From: Collinsella phocaeensis | Lineage (GTDB): Bacteria; Actinomycetota; Coriobacteriia; Coriobacteriales; Coriobacteriaceae | Direction: 5' to 3' | DNA length: 64,000 nt | Assembly (NCBI RefSeq): GCF_900119895.1 | Contig: NZ_FQLR01000004.1 | Coordinates: forward strand, 1,364,001 to 1,428,000 | Shown here: positions 44,563 through 52,610 of the stretch, one piece after another | Numbering within the stretch: the first letter of the stretch is position 1 | Layout of the letters: each line of letters opens with the position of its first letter | Made by a program: the position numbers and the translations under genes | Notes under the pieces: generated by a model | Databases searched by the model: none | What the model was told of the DNA's origin: nothing | Seen by the model: only the letters and a program-made list of their open reading frames with translations

Positions 44563-44595
44563 CTGCATGCCACGATGGAATCTCAGGAATTCCGG

Positions 44596-46449
44596 CTACA
44601 TCTGCTCGGGCGCGGAGACACCGATGAGCGACAGCGTGAGCGCGAGCACGTTGCGGACGGCGTCGCACGCGGCGAGGCGGGCGCGGGAGAGCTCGGCATC
44701 GACGGGACGGCCCTCGCTCGGAAGGACCTGGCACGCCTGGTAGAAGCTATGGAAGCCGCCGGCGAGCTCCTCGGCGAAGTGCGTGAGGCGGAACGGCGCG
44801 CGGTCGCGGGCACAGCTGGCGATAAGATCCTCAAGCTCGGAGATCTTGCGGGAAAGCGCGAGCTCGGTGGGGTCGGTCAGCAGCGCGTAGTCGACGTTCT
44901 CGCCGATGGCCTGGGCGGCCACGGCGTCCATGCCCATCTCGGCGGCCTGCTCCGGCGTGACGCCGGCGGCCTTGCGCAGGATGGAGCAGATGCGCGCATG
45001 CGCGTACTGCACGTAGTACACCGGGTTGTTCTGGCTCTTCTCCTTGACGGCCTCGATGTCGAAGTCGATGGCCTGGTTGGAGGAGCGGGAGATCAGCGTG
45101 TAACGGGTGGCGTCGGCGCCGACCTCGTCCACGAGCTCCTGGAAGGTGACCATGGTGCCCTTGCGCTTGGACATGCGGATGGGCTTGCCGTTGCGGAGCA
45201 GGTTGACGAACTGGCCCAGCAGGACCTCGAACTGGCCGGGGTAGCCGAGCGCGTCGCAGACGCAGCGCACGCGGTTGATGTAGCCGTGGTGGTCGCAGCC
45301 CCAGATGTCGATGACGTGGTCGACGCGCTGGAACTTATCCCAGTGGTAGGCGACGTCGGACGCGAAGTAGGTGTACTCGCCGTTGGCCTTGACCAGGACG
45401 CGGTCCTTGTCGTCGCCCAGATCGGTGGAGCGGAACCACAGGGCGCCGTCCTTGTTGTAGAGATAGCCCATCTCCTCGAGCTTGGCGAAGGCGCGGTCGA
45501 CCGCGGAGGTGCCGGCGTTCGGGCCCTCAGTGTCCTTGATATAGACGGTGCGCTCGGAGAACCACTTATCGAAGTCGCAGCGGACGTCGTGGCACAGCTG
45601 GCGCATGTTCTCCACCATCTTGGCGTAGCCCTCCTCGCGGAAGTAGAGCATGCGCTCCTCATCCGTGGCATGGGCCCACCTGCCGCCGTCCTTCTTGTAG
45701 AAGGCAGCGGCCTCGTCGATGATGTAGGTGCCGCCGTAGGCGTTGCCGCCCAGGCCCTGCGTGAAGGCGTCCATGTAGGGATGGGAGTCGAGATGCTCGT
45801 CCGCCTCGTCCTGGACGTAGTTGTCGCGGTCCTTGGCCAGGAAGTCGCGGGCGCCGTCGATATCGAGGCCCTCCTTCTCCATGATCTCGATGAGCTGCAT
45901 GTAGCGGTAAGAGATGGAGTTGCCGAAGACGTCCATCTGCGAGCCGTGGTCGTTGATGTAGAACTCGCGCTGGATGTCATAGCCGGCATGGCTCATGACG
46001 CGGCAGAGGGAGTCGCCGAGCGCGGCCCAGCGGCCGTGGCCGACGTGCATGGGGCCGACGGGGTTGGCGGAGACGAACTCGACCTGGGTCTTCAGGCCCT
46101 GGCCGACGTTGGACTTGGCGAAGTCCATGCCCTGCTTGCGGGCCACGTCCAGCACCGCGTTGTTGGCGGCGGCGTTGAGGTAGAAGTTGATGAAGCCGGG
46201 GCCGGCCACCTCGACCTTGGCGATGGAAGCGTCCTCGGGCATGTGCGCCACGACGGCATCGGCGATCTTGCGCGGGGCGCAATGGGCGAGCTTGGCAGAC
46301 TTCATCGCCATGGTGGACGTCCACTCGCCATGAGAAGTGTCAGCCGGTCGCTCGAGGCCGCAGTCCTCCAGGTCGAATGCGGGAACCTCGCCCGCCTCCT
46401 GCGCGGCGGAAAGCGCGGCGCGTACCAGCTCTTCAATCTTCTCAGGCAT
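44596..46449 (-). CDS. argS: Arginyl-tRNA synthetase
   Basis: Charges tRNA-Arg with arginine. The 617-residue product is longer than the common 550-580. The HIGH-type signature is PVGPMHVGHGRWAALGDSL near residue 130, and the KMSKS-like segment is IRMSKRKGTMV near residue 425. The C-terminal DALR anticodon-binding domain is present (ISRSSNQAIDFDI onward). It is monocistronic and diverges from the CarD-type gene. The level of its product sets the tRNA-Arg charging that the argG leader appears to sense. Confidence 0.96.
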   Translation of the reverse strand: MPEKIEELVRAALSAAQEAGEVPAFDLEDCGLERPADTSHGEWTSTMAMKSAKLAHCAPRKIADAVVAHMPEDASIAKVEVAGPGFINFYLNAAANNAVLDVARKQGMDFAKSNVGQGLKTQVEFVSANPVGPMHVGHGRWAALGDSLCRVMSHAGYDIQREFYINDHGSQMDVFGNSISYRYMQLIEIMEKEGLDIDGARDFLAKDRDNYVQDEADEHLDSHPYMDAFTQGLGGNAYGGTYIIDEAAAFYKKDGGRWAHATDEERMLYFREEGYAKMVENMRQLCHDVRCDFDKWFSERTVYIKDTEGPNAGTSAVDRAFAKLEEMGYLYNKDGALWFRSTDLGDDKDRVLVKANGEYTYFASDVAYHWDKFQRVDHVIDIWGCDHHGYINRVRCVCDALGYPGQFEVLLGQFVNLLRNGKPIRMSKRKGTMVTFQELVDEVGADATRYTLISRSSNQAIDFDIEAVKEKSQNNPVYYVQYAHARICSILRKAAGVTPEQAAEMGMDAVAAQAIGENVDYALLTDPTELALSRKISELEDLIASCARDRAPFRLTHFAEELAGGFHSFYQACQVLPSEGRPVDAELSRARLAACDAVRNVLALTLSLIGVSAPEQM

Positions 46450-46694
46450 ACAGAACTCCTCGTACTCAATTGCCCCGAAATGTCGGTCTCGCAGGGCAAC
46501 ACCATAGATGTGCTGCGTACTTTACCACACCGATGTGCCGCTCGCGGAAACAATGGCCCACATACATGGATTTTTAACGACGACCGTATAGACTAATAAC
46601 CAAGGTTGCAGATAGGTTTTATCCCCCTTCATCGCACGACAGCCATCTCGATTCGACCGAGTCCGCCCATGCGCCCAGCCGGCTTGTACCGTTT

Positions 46695-46715
46695 GTGTCA
46701 ATTTTTTGATGACAC
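46695..46715 (+). promoter_or_regulatory. Dyad in the promoter region of the CarD-type gene
   Basis: GTGTCA and TGACAC flank a T-rich spacer (21 bp in all), 55 nt before the CarD-type ATG and about 245 nt before argS. It has the shape of an operator for a dimeric regulator. No firm -35/-10 pair could be placed around it. Confidence 0.4.
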
Positions 46716-46770
46716 CCGCAACTGCATGCTATTGTTGCTGGTAGCGCACAGTGTTTATGTTGGAGGTAGC

Positions 46771-47277
46771 ATGTTCAGTATCGGAGAGCACATTATCCAT
46801 CCCGGCCAAGGGGTCTGCACCGTCACGGGCTTCGAGGACTCCCCCGCCCCCATGATCGTCCTCGAGGCGAGAAGCGGCCATGCGCGGACCACGCTCAAAT
46901 ATCCCGTCGCGCAGGTCGACCGCCTGCATCCCTGCATCGGCCGAGAGGACGCAGAGCGTCTCATCTCCACATACGCCGAACTCGAATGCGACCCCTATAC
47001 CGAGCGCAACAGCTCACTCGAGGAAAGCTATTTCAAGCGCCAGCTTAAGCTCGGTGCCCCCGAGACCCTGCGCGTCGCCAAGACCATGCGCCGGCGCATC
47101 CACGATGCCGAGGCGCGCGCCAAGAAACCCAGCAGCTATTACGCACGGGTCCTCAAGGAGGCGCGGCGCCGGACCATCGAGGAGCTTGCCGTCGCACTCG
47201 ATGTCACCGAGGAGGCGGCCGAGGCGCGCATCTGCGCCGCCGCCCGCGCAGCCGGTGAGCTGCCGTCGGTCAACTAG
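46771..47277 (+). CDS. CarD/CdnL-type RNA polymerase-binding regulator
   Basis: A 168-residue protein with an N-terminal CarD/TRCF RNA polymerase-interaction domain, seen as FSIGEHIIHPGQGVCTVTGF, followed by a helical C-terminal region rich in Arg and Glu (LKLGAPETLRVAKTMRRRIH). Such proteins bind the polymerase beta subunit and stabilise open complexes. TGGAGG precedes ATG 46771. It is larger than nothing but the core domain, yet shorter than TRCF, so a stand-alone regulator. It diverges from argS. Confidence 0.85.
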   Translation: MFSIGEHIIHPGQGVCTVTGFEDSPAPMIVLEARSGHARTTLKYPVAQVDRLHPCIGREDAERLISTYAELECDPYTERNSSLEESYFKRQLKLGAPETLRVAKTMRRRIHDAEARAKKPSSYYARVLKEARRRTIEELAVALDVTEEAAEARICAAARAAGELPSVN

Positions 47278-47307
47278 CGCGAGACCAGACCGCCGTACCC
47301 GCCCCCT

Positions 47308-47336
47308 CTCAAAAAGGGGACAGGCACCAAATTGAG
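47308..47336 (+). repeat. REP-like repeat unit 1
   Basis: A 29-bp unit: CTC, then AAAAAGGGGACAGGCACC, then AAATTGAG. Its ends are short inverted repeats (CTCAA/TTGAG). It lies between the CarD-type gene and the candidate ncRNA. Confidence 0.75.
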
Positions 47337-47374
47337 CGCAGGAGGCGCGGCGGCGCTCGTGCTATAGTGTGGTG

Positions 47375-47482
47375 CAGTAAGCCTCCCCCTTCACCGGATG
47401 GGGGAATCAAGGTGTCCGGCCCCCGACCGTAGGTACGGCGCTCGCGCAGCGCTATAAGGCAGGGGTCCCGGGCACCTTTTTG
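47375..47482 (+). ncRNA. Structured RNA with its own terminator upstream of the HD gene
   Basis: An extended -10 (TGCTATAGT, 47360-47368) is followed by about 110 nt that fold well. A CCCCC/GGGGG hairpin comes first. Then GGTGTCCGG and CCGGGCACC form a long closing stem that encloses two smaller hairpins, CCGT-AGGT-ACGG and GCGC-TCGCGCA-GCGC. The closing stem runs into TTTTT (47476-47480). It ends 30 nt before the HD gene. It could be a stand-alone small RNA or a transcription-terminating riboswitch for the HD gene. It matches no class I could recall. Confidence 0.5.
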
Positions 47483-47511
47483 CATATCGGTGCCGATACC
47501 TAGGAGGAACC

Positions 47512-48111
47512 ATGGCACAGCTCGACGCCGGCCTGACCCGCGAGGCCGCATTCAACCTGCTCTCGGAGCACAACCACGACCCCTTCCACATCGAGCACGG
47601 CGAGACCGTCGAGCAGACCATGCGCTACTTCGCCCGCGAGTACGACCCCGAGAACGAGGAGTTCTGGGGCATCGTGGGACTCCTCCACGATCTCGACTGG
47701 GAGGAGCATGACGACGAGCCCATGCGGCACACCATCTACGCCGCCAAGGACATCGAGGCGGCGGGTGGAAGCCCCGAGCTGGTCCGCGCCATCCAGACGC
47801 ACACGAGCGACTACAACACGAGCCTTCCCAAACCCGAGCTCATGATGGAGAAGATCCTGTTCGCCACCGAGGAGCTCACCGGGCTCATCGGCGCCGCGGT
47901 GGTGATGCGCCCGTCCAAGAGCATCATGGACTTCAACGTCAAATCGCTCAAGAAGAAGTTCAAGGACAAGCGCTTCGCCGCCGGCGTCTCCCGCGACGTC
48001 ATCCGCTCCGGCGCCGAGATGCTCGGCTGGGAACTCGACGAGCTGTTCGCGCGCACCATCGAGGCAATGCAGTCCTTCGCCCCCGACCGCGACACCTTCC
48101 AGGCCGAATAA
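47512..48111 (+). CDS. HD-domain phosphohydrolase-like protein
   Basis: A 199-residue cytoplasmic protein with an HD metal-binding domain: H in FHIEHGETVEQTM, the HD pair in GIVGLLHDLDWEEHDDE, and further His in IQTHTSDYN. Metal-dependent nucleotide or phosphoester hydrolysis is the general activity; the substrate is not known. TAGGAGG lies 6 nt before the ATG. The structured RNA with terminator just upstream may control it. Two REP-like units follow its stop. Confidence 0.85.
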   Translation: MAQLDAGLTREAAFNLLSEHNHDPFHIEHGETVEQTMRYFAREYDPENEEFWGIVGLLHDLDWEEHDDEPMRHTIYAAKDIEAAGGSPELVRAIQTHTSDYNTSLPKPELMMEKILFATEELTGLIGAAVVMRPSKSIMDFNVKSLKKKFKDKRFAAGVSRDVIRSGAEMLGWELDELFARTIEAMQSFAPDRDTFQAE

Positions 48112-48120
48112 CCTCAGCGA

Positions 48121-48183
48121 CTCAAATTAGGGACAGGCACGTTTCTGAGGCGTGCTCAGATTGGGGACAGGCACTTTTCTGAG
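48121..48183 (+). repeat. REP-like repeat units 2 and 3, tandem
   Basis: Two direct copies, 48121-48149 and 48155-48183, each starting CTCA, with GGGACAGGCAC in the middle and ending TTTCTGAG. They are diverged from the units elsewhere (TTTCTGAG instead of AATTGAG). A partial TTTCTGAG follows at about 48191-48198. Confidence 0.7.
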
Positions 48184-48445
48184 ATTCCGTTTCTGAGATT
48201 CGGCATCAAGGTCGACGGTCCGCCGTGACGGCTGCCCGGGAAAACCGTTGCTCCCTCCGCATCGAAGCATGAATTGAGATGCTCGCGAATGGCGGGCATC
48301 TGTGGCGGGGCGCTCGCATTTCGTGCTAATGTGAGAAGCCCGTCCAGAGCTGCACGGGCTCGGGACGCATAGCTACACGCGACGGGGAACAGGAGCTGAG
48401 ATGCCACGAACGCCACGGCAACGATCAGAAACCGGCTAATACCAC

Positions 48446-49189
48446 GTGACCCTGCGGGGAAACGGAAAGCAGCTCCTGTTTGAAACCGGTAAGGACCGGG
48501 CGGCATTCATGGAAGCCGCCCGGTCCTCTTTTATGCACAGCGGCATCTCGCTCATCGCGTGGTGCCTCATGGGCAACCACGTGCACCTCATCATCGACGA
48601 TCCGCACGGCCGCATGAGCGAAGCGATCCATCGCATATCGTCGTCCTACGCTTCGTACTTCAACCGCACATTCGGTCACACGGGCCACGTGTTCGAGGGA
48701 CGCTTCGGAAGTGTCGCCATCCGCGACGAAGGACAACTGCTCGCGGCGGTGAGATACGTCCACGACAATCCGCTCAAGGGCATGGGAATCTCCCCCGACC
48801 GCTACCCGTGGAGCAGCTACAGCGAATACGCGTCCGGCGCGTCGACATATACCGACATCGACGGCGTGCTCGGCATGCTCGGGGGCACGCAGGGGTTCAT
48901 CGCCTTCTCGGAGCGAGGAGACATGGAGGCATACCGTCCCGCTTTTCGAAGATACGCCGACGCCGACGAGCGCGAGCGCTTGGCGCATGACATCTTCGAG
49001 AGATTCGGATGCGCCGCCGCGAACGTAAAGGAGCTCCCGAAGGTCACGAGAGATCAGGTTCTCAAGGCACTATGCGACGGAGGCATGTCGGTAAAACACG
49101 TTCAGCGGCTTACGGGCATCGGCGAATGGGCGATCCGTAAGGCCGCGGGCAGGGTCAAACCGCGGTCGTCCGACCGTACCCCGCGGTAG
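48446..49189 (+). CDS. RAYT/Y1-type transposase (REP-associated), 5' end interrupted by a stop
   Basis: A 247-residue REP-associated tyrosine transposase. The HUH motif is CLMGNHVHLIIDD, and the Tyr motif VRYVHDNPLKG is followed by YPWSSYSEYASG. A C-terminal helix-turn-helix (SVKHVQRLTGIGEWAIRKA) is added. The natural start seems to be ATG 48401 with AGGAG six nt upstream: MPRTPRQRSETG would then lead into YHVTLRGNGKQ, but codon 13 is TAA. Only an in-frame GTG at 48446, without a good site, would restart translation. It is therefore either reinitiated or dead. It lies inside the REP-like repeat cluster it presumably acts on. Confidence 0.85.
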   Translation: MTLRGNGKQLLFETGKDRAAFMEAARSSFMHSGISLIAWCLMGNHVHLIIDDPHGRMSEAIHRISSSYASYFNRTFGHTGHVFEGRFGSVAIRDEGQLLAAVRYVHDNPLKGMGISPDRYPWSSYSEYASGASTYTDIDGVLGMLGGTQGFIAFSERGDMEAYRPAFRRYADADERERLAHDIFERFGCAAANVKELPKVTRDQVLKALCDGGMSVKHVQRLTGIGEWAIRKAAGRVKPRSSDRTPR

Positions 49190-49196
49190 CGATCTC

Positions 49197-49225
49197 CTCA
49201 AAAAGGGGACAGGCACTCATTTGAG
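49197..49225 (+). repeat. REP-like repeat unit 4
   Basis: CTC-AAAAAGGGGACAGGCACTC-ATTTGAG directly after the RAYT stop. It forms an inverted pair with unit 5, 146 bp away. Confidence 0.75.
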
Positions 49226-49370
49226 ACCGACGAGCGGAGCACCCGAGCGCATCGCCGAACGCGGACGGCTCCCAGGGTCATCACCAACCGCGCACGGCGC
49301 CCAGGCGCATCGCTGGAAACGATCGAAGCCGAGCCGCTCGAAAGCCCCCCCGGCAGGCGCCTGCGAAAAC

Positions 49371-49399
49371 CTCAAATAAGTGCCTGTCCCCTTTTTGAG
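49371..49399 (-). repeat. REP-like repeat unit 5 (inverted)
   Basis: Minus-strand copy with GTGCCTGTCCCCTTTTTGAG reading on the plus strand, just before the sigma factor promoter. Confidence 0.75.
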
Positions 49400-49400
49400 A

Positions 49401-49433
49401 TGTAACGAATCGGGGCGATGCTTCGTGTATAAA
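49401..49433 (+). promoter_or_regulatory. Candidate ECF-type promoter of the sigma factor gene
   Basis: TGTAAC, a 17-bp spacer and CGTGTATAAA resemble promoters read by ECF sigma factors (TGAAAC-type -35, CGT -10). A TATAAA box overlaps the -10. It lies about 20 nt before the sigma ATG, so the gene may activate itself. Confidence 0.4.
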
Positions 49434-49450
49434 GCGAGGAGGTGGAGAGC

Positions 49451-50068
49451 ATGAGACGAAAACCACTCCATTCCGGCGTCGCCGCGCGACCGGACGTCTT
49501 CATGGAGCACACCGTCGAACGGCACCGCGGGGCCGTCATCCAGCTTGCGCTCGCACGGACACGCAGCGCGGCGGATGCCCAGGATATCGCGCAAGAGGTG
49601 TTCATCAAGCTCCTGCGGAGCACCGCGCGCTTCCACGACGACGATCACCTGCGCGCATGGCTGCTGCGCGCAACCCACGATTCATGCGTGGACCTGCACC
49701 GCCAGGCTTGGCGGCGGCGCGTTGAGACGCGTGAAGACATGGGCGCCGTCGCAGATCGGGCAACGATGGACCCGGCCATCGAGGAAGTCATGGACCATCC
49801 GGTATGGACGGCCATGGGGCGCCTTCCCGACAAGCTGCGATGCGCCCTGCACCTGCACTACGTCGAGGGCTACGGCATCGCCGAGGTCGCGGGCATCCTG
49901 GGATGCACGGAGGCGGCAGCCCGCACGCGCCTGCATCGCGGACGCAAGAAGCTGGCCGCCGAGATCGCGCGGCTTGAAGCGGCAGGGCCTGCACCCGCCC
50001 CTGCGCGCAGAACAGCCGCGGACCCGAACGACCCGACCTACCCCGCAACGCAGCAGACGGCACGCTAG
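49451..50068 (+). CDS. ECF-type RNA polymerase sigma factor
   Basis: A 205-residue sigma-70-family protein with regions 2 and 4 only. Region 2 is RSAADAQDIAQEVFIKLLRS and AWLLRATHDSCVDLHRQ; region 4 has LHYVEGYGIAEVAGILGCTE with AAARTRLHRGRKKL. A Pro/Ala-rich tail follows. ATG 49451 is spaced 8 nt from GAGGAGG; the GTG at 49442 is too close to it. It starts a two-gene unit with a membrane protein 15 nt downstream that is probably its regulator. Target genes are unknown. Confidence 0.9.
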   Translation: MRRKPLHSGVAARPDVFMEHTVERHRGAVIQLALARTRSAADAQDIAQEVFIKLLRSTARFHDDDHLRAWLLRATHDSCVDLHRQAWRRRVETREDMGAVADRATMDPAIEEVMDHPVWTAMGRLPDKLRCALHLHYVEGYGIAEVAGILGCTEAAARTRLHRGRKKLAAEIARLEAAGPAPAPARRTAADPNDPTYPATQQTAR

Positions 50069-50083
50069 AAAGGAGCCCCCGTC

Positions 50084-51052
50084 ATGACACAGAATCTTAT
50101 GAACGACTACGTCCGCACCATGAAACGCGTGGGCAGCGACGACGCCTCGCGCGGGCGCATCCGGCGCGCCATCGCCCACGAGCGCGCTCGCAGCGCATCC
50201 GTCCCCGCAGCCGCACCTGTGCGCGCCGCCGTGTCCGCACGAACCGCATCGGCATCCGGACGCACGCCACGTCGTGGTATGCGCATCGCCGCCATCGCCG
50301 CATGCGCGACGCTACTCGCGCTCGGCGGCGCCATCGCGCTCCCCCGCCTGATGAACCGCAGCTCCCCCGCGACCCCCGTGGCGGGCATGCAGGGATTCGT
50401 CCTTGCGGCGTACGCCGACGGCAGCGCAGTCGAAGGCAGCGAGAGCACCGTGGTCACCTCAACGGATATCATCATGAGCTCGGGCTCCTGGAGCCAGGGC
50501 GAAGACGGCAGCTACACGACAGCGTACACCATCGACCCCAGCGTCCTCGGAAACGACGTGGTCTCGGTCGAGTACCGCTCGACCAACGAGAGCGTGGTGC
50601 TCGAGGGCATGCGCGACCGCGGGAAGGTGCTGCCCGGCGAGAGCCCGGGAACCGAATACCTCTCGTCGATCACCGTGGGCGGGCCGAACGCGACGCTGCC
50701 GGACCTCCACCAGCTCGACCTGCGTGTCACCGTGGCAGCAACCGATGCGATCAAGGAAGCTGACGAGGCGTATAGGGAGCTCTCGTATGCTGGCACGTAC
50801 GACGAGAACGTAAGCGACCACCACTCATTCGAGATCGAGCGCGCCTGCGCCGAGGAGCTCGCATCGGGAACGCTCGAAATTACCGCGACCTTCGCGGACG
50901 GAAGCGCGCAGACCCACGTCTACCGCATCGTTCCCGTCGAGGATTTCGATGAGCTCTGGTGGGAAGACCGGGCCGCCTGGCGAGCCTCGTTCGACGACGA
51001 GGCCATCGACTACGAGCCTGCGCAGCTCTTCGCCCTGCAGCAGGTCAGCTAG
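50084..51052 (+). CDS. Single-pass membrane protein, putative anti-sigma partner
   Basis: A 322-residue protein: a basic cytoplasmic N-terminus of about 65 residues, one membrane segment (IAAIAACATLLALGGAIALP), and an extracellular domain of about 230 residues with beta-rich, Ser/Thr/Glu-rich sequence. The layout is that of an anti-sigma factor, and it starts 15 nt after the ECF sigma gene with AAAGGAG upstream. The usual zinc-binding HxxxCxxC motif of anti-sigma N-termini is absent. The outer domain resembles DUF4179-like proteins of such pairs. Confidence 0.75.
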   Translation: MTQNLMNDYVRTMKRVGSDDASRGRIRRAIAHERARSASVPAAAPVRAAVSARTASASGRTPRRGMRIAAIAACATLLALGGAIALPRLMNRSSPATPVAGMQGFVLAAYADGSAVEGSESTVVTSTDIIMSSGSWSQGEDGSYTTAYTIDPSVLGNDVVSVEYRSTNESVVLEGMRDRGKVLPGESPGTEYLSSITVGGPNATLPDLHQLDLRVTVAATDAIKEADEAYRELSYAGTYDENVSDHHSFEIERACAEELASGTLEITATFADGSAQTHVYRIVPVEDFDELWWEDRAAWRASFDDEAIDYEPAQLFALQQVS

Positions 51053-51101
51053 TCCCGATCAAGGGAAAGACACCGAATTGATGCCGTAAGACGGACCGCC
51101 T

Positions 51102-51130
51102 CTCAAAAAGGGGACAGGCACCGAATTGAG
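51102..51130 (+). repeat. REP-like repeat unit 6
   Basis: CTC-AAAAAGGGGACAGGCACCG-AATTGAG. A more degenerate copy precedes it at about 51058-51082. Inverted partner of unit 7. Confidence 0.75.
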
Positions 51131-51173
51131 GTCCTCAGAGCAGCGCCGGCATCGCTTGAGGAGCTAAGACAAC

Positions 51174-51210
51174 GGAACGGGCCCAGGCGGCAACCGCTTG
51201 GGCCCGTTCC
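51174..51210 (-). terminator. Hairpin terminator downstream of proA
   Basis: GGAACGGGCCCA pairs with TGGGCCCGTTCC, with a GCGG/CCGC helix inside, between two inverted REP-like units. On the minus strand it lies 88 nt past the proA stop and is followed by GTTGTCTT; it is also 122 nt past the convergent anti-sigma-like gene. Confidence 0.65.
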
Positions 51211-51259
51211 ATACGCGCGAAGACGCATCGTGCAGTACGGCGCAGCGTGGCGCGCCCAC

Positions 51260-51288
51260 CTCAATTCGGTACCTGTCCCCTTTTTGAG
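51260..51288 (-). repeat. REP-like repeat unit 7 (inverted)
   Basis: Minus-strand copy ending CTTTTTGAG on the plus strand, 10 bp before the proA stop. Mirrors unit 6 across the hairpin. Confidence 0.75.
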
Positions 51289-51297
51289 GAAACGCAG

Positions 51298-52566
51298 CTA
51301 GGGACGGACCTGGCCGTTCCCGCGCACCACGTACTTGTAGGTGGTCAGCGCTTCGGCAGCGAACGGCCCGCGGGCATGCAGCTTCTGCGTGGAGATACCG
51401 ATCTCGGCTCCCAGGCCGAACTCGCCGCCGTCGGTGAAGCGTGTGCTCGCGTTGGCGTAGACGGCTGCGGCGTCGACCTCGCGCAGAAAGCGCTCGCAGG
51501 CGGCCTCGTCCTCGGCGACGATAGCCTCCGAGTGGCCCGTCCCGTAGCGGTTTATGTGCTCGACGGCCTCGTCCAGACCGTCCACGCACTTGACGCTGAT
51601 CTCGAGCGCAAGGTACTCCCGGCCCCAATCGTCATCCGTGGCGTCAACGAATCCGGTGATGAACGCCAGGTCGCGCACCGTCTCGTCGCCGTGCACGAGG
51701 ACGCCCGCCGCATTGAGCTCCGACAGCATCTCGGGCAGGAAGTCCGCCGCCACCGAACGGTCGACGAGCAGCGACTCGCAAGCGTTGCACACGCCGACCC
51801 GCTGGGTCTTGGCATTCATGACGATGGCGCGCGCACGGGAGAAGTCAGCGCTCTCGTGCACGTACACGTGGCAGTTGCCGGTACCCGTCTCGATCACCGG
51901 CACGAGGCTCTCGCGCACGCAGCGCTGGATGAGCCCCGCTCCCCCGCGCGGGATCAGCACGTCCACCACGCCGCGCAGCGCCATGAGCGCGCCCGTCGCG
52001 GCGCGGTCGGTTGTCTCGATGACGGTCACGGCCTCTCGCGGGAAGCCGCAGGCCTCCACGGCGTCGGACAGCACGTGGGCGATCGCCACGCAAGATCGTT
52101 GCGCCAGCGAGCCTCCGCGCAGGATGCAGGCGTTGCCCGTGCGAATGCAGATGCCCGCGGCGTCGGCGGTGACGTTGGGGCGCGCCTCATAGACCATGGC
52201 GACGAGCCCGAGCGGGACGCTCACCTTCTGAAGCTCGAGCCCGCAGTCGATGGTGCGCTCCTCCAGGATCCGGCCGACGAGATCGGGCAGGTCGGCGAGC
52301 TTCTCCAGGCCGCATGCCATCGATTCGATGCGATCGGGCGTGAGCAAAAGACGGTCGAGCAGGCCCTCGTTCGTCCCCGCCGCACGCGCGGCGTCCATGT
52401 CCAGCACGTTGGCGGCCAGAATCTCATCGGCTCGCGCGCGAAGCGCCCCTGCCATAGCCCGTACCGCGGCACAGCGCGCGGCGTCATCGGCGAACCCCAG
52501 GGGCCGCGAAGCCTCCTTCGCGGCGAGCGCAAGGGTTTTCACATATGCTTGCACGTCTTCGGTCAT
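51298..52566 (-). CDS. proA: Glutamate-5-semialdehyde dehydrogenase (gamma-glutamyl phosphate reductase)
   Basis: Second step of proline synthesis: NADPH-dependent reduction of glutamyl 5-phosphate. The 422-residue product is normal. The catalytic cysteine lies in QRVGVCNACESLLVD near residue 260. The signature VYANASTRFTDGGEFGLGAE and AEIGISTQKLHARGP near the C-terminus are intact. GGAGG precedes ATG 52566. It follows proB by 44 nt, and a hairpin follows its stop. Confidence 0.96.
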   Translation of the reverse strand: MTEDVQAYVKTLALAAKEASRPLGFADDAARCAAVRAMAGALRARADEILAANVLDMDAARAAGTNEGLLDRLLLTPDRIESMACGLEKLADLPDLVGRILEERTIDCGLELQKVSVPLGLVAMVYEARPNVTADAAGICIRTGNACILRGGSLAQRSCVAIAHVLSDAVEACGFPREAVTVIETTDRAATGALMALRGVVDVLIPRGGAGLIQRCVRESLVPVIETGTGNCHVYVHESADFSRARAIVMNAKTQRVGVCNACESLLVDRSVAADFLPEMLSELNAAGVLVHGDETVRDLAFITGFVDATDDDWGREYLALEISVKCVDGLDEAVEHINRYGTGHSEAIVAEDEAACERFLREVDAAAVYANASTRFTDGGEFGLGAEIGISTQKLHARGPFAAEALTTYKYVVRGNGQVRP

Positions 52567-52610
52567 GACGTGCCTCCAATCCTTCGAAGCGGCCCGGGTC
52601 GACCCGGGCA

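Noticed and set aside
47375-47482. SRP RNA, tRNA or RNase P RNA for the structured RNA upstream of the HD gene
   Set aside because: The GGAAGGAAGCAGC core of SRP RNA, a T-loop and the RNase P conserved blocks are all missing.
47308-51288. REP-like units as CRISPR repeats or transposon ends
   Set aside because: Spacing is irregular, orientation varies, and units are single or paired in intergenic gaps, which fits REP sequences.
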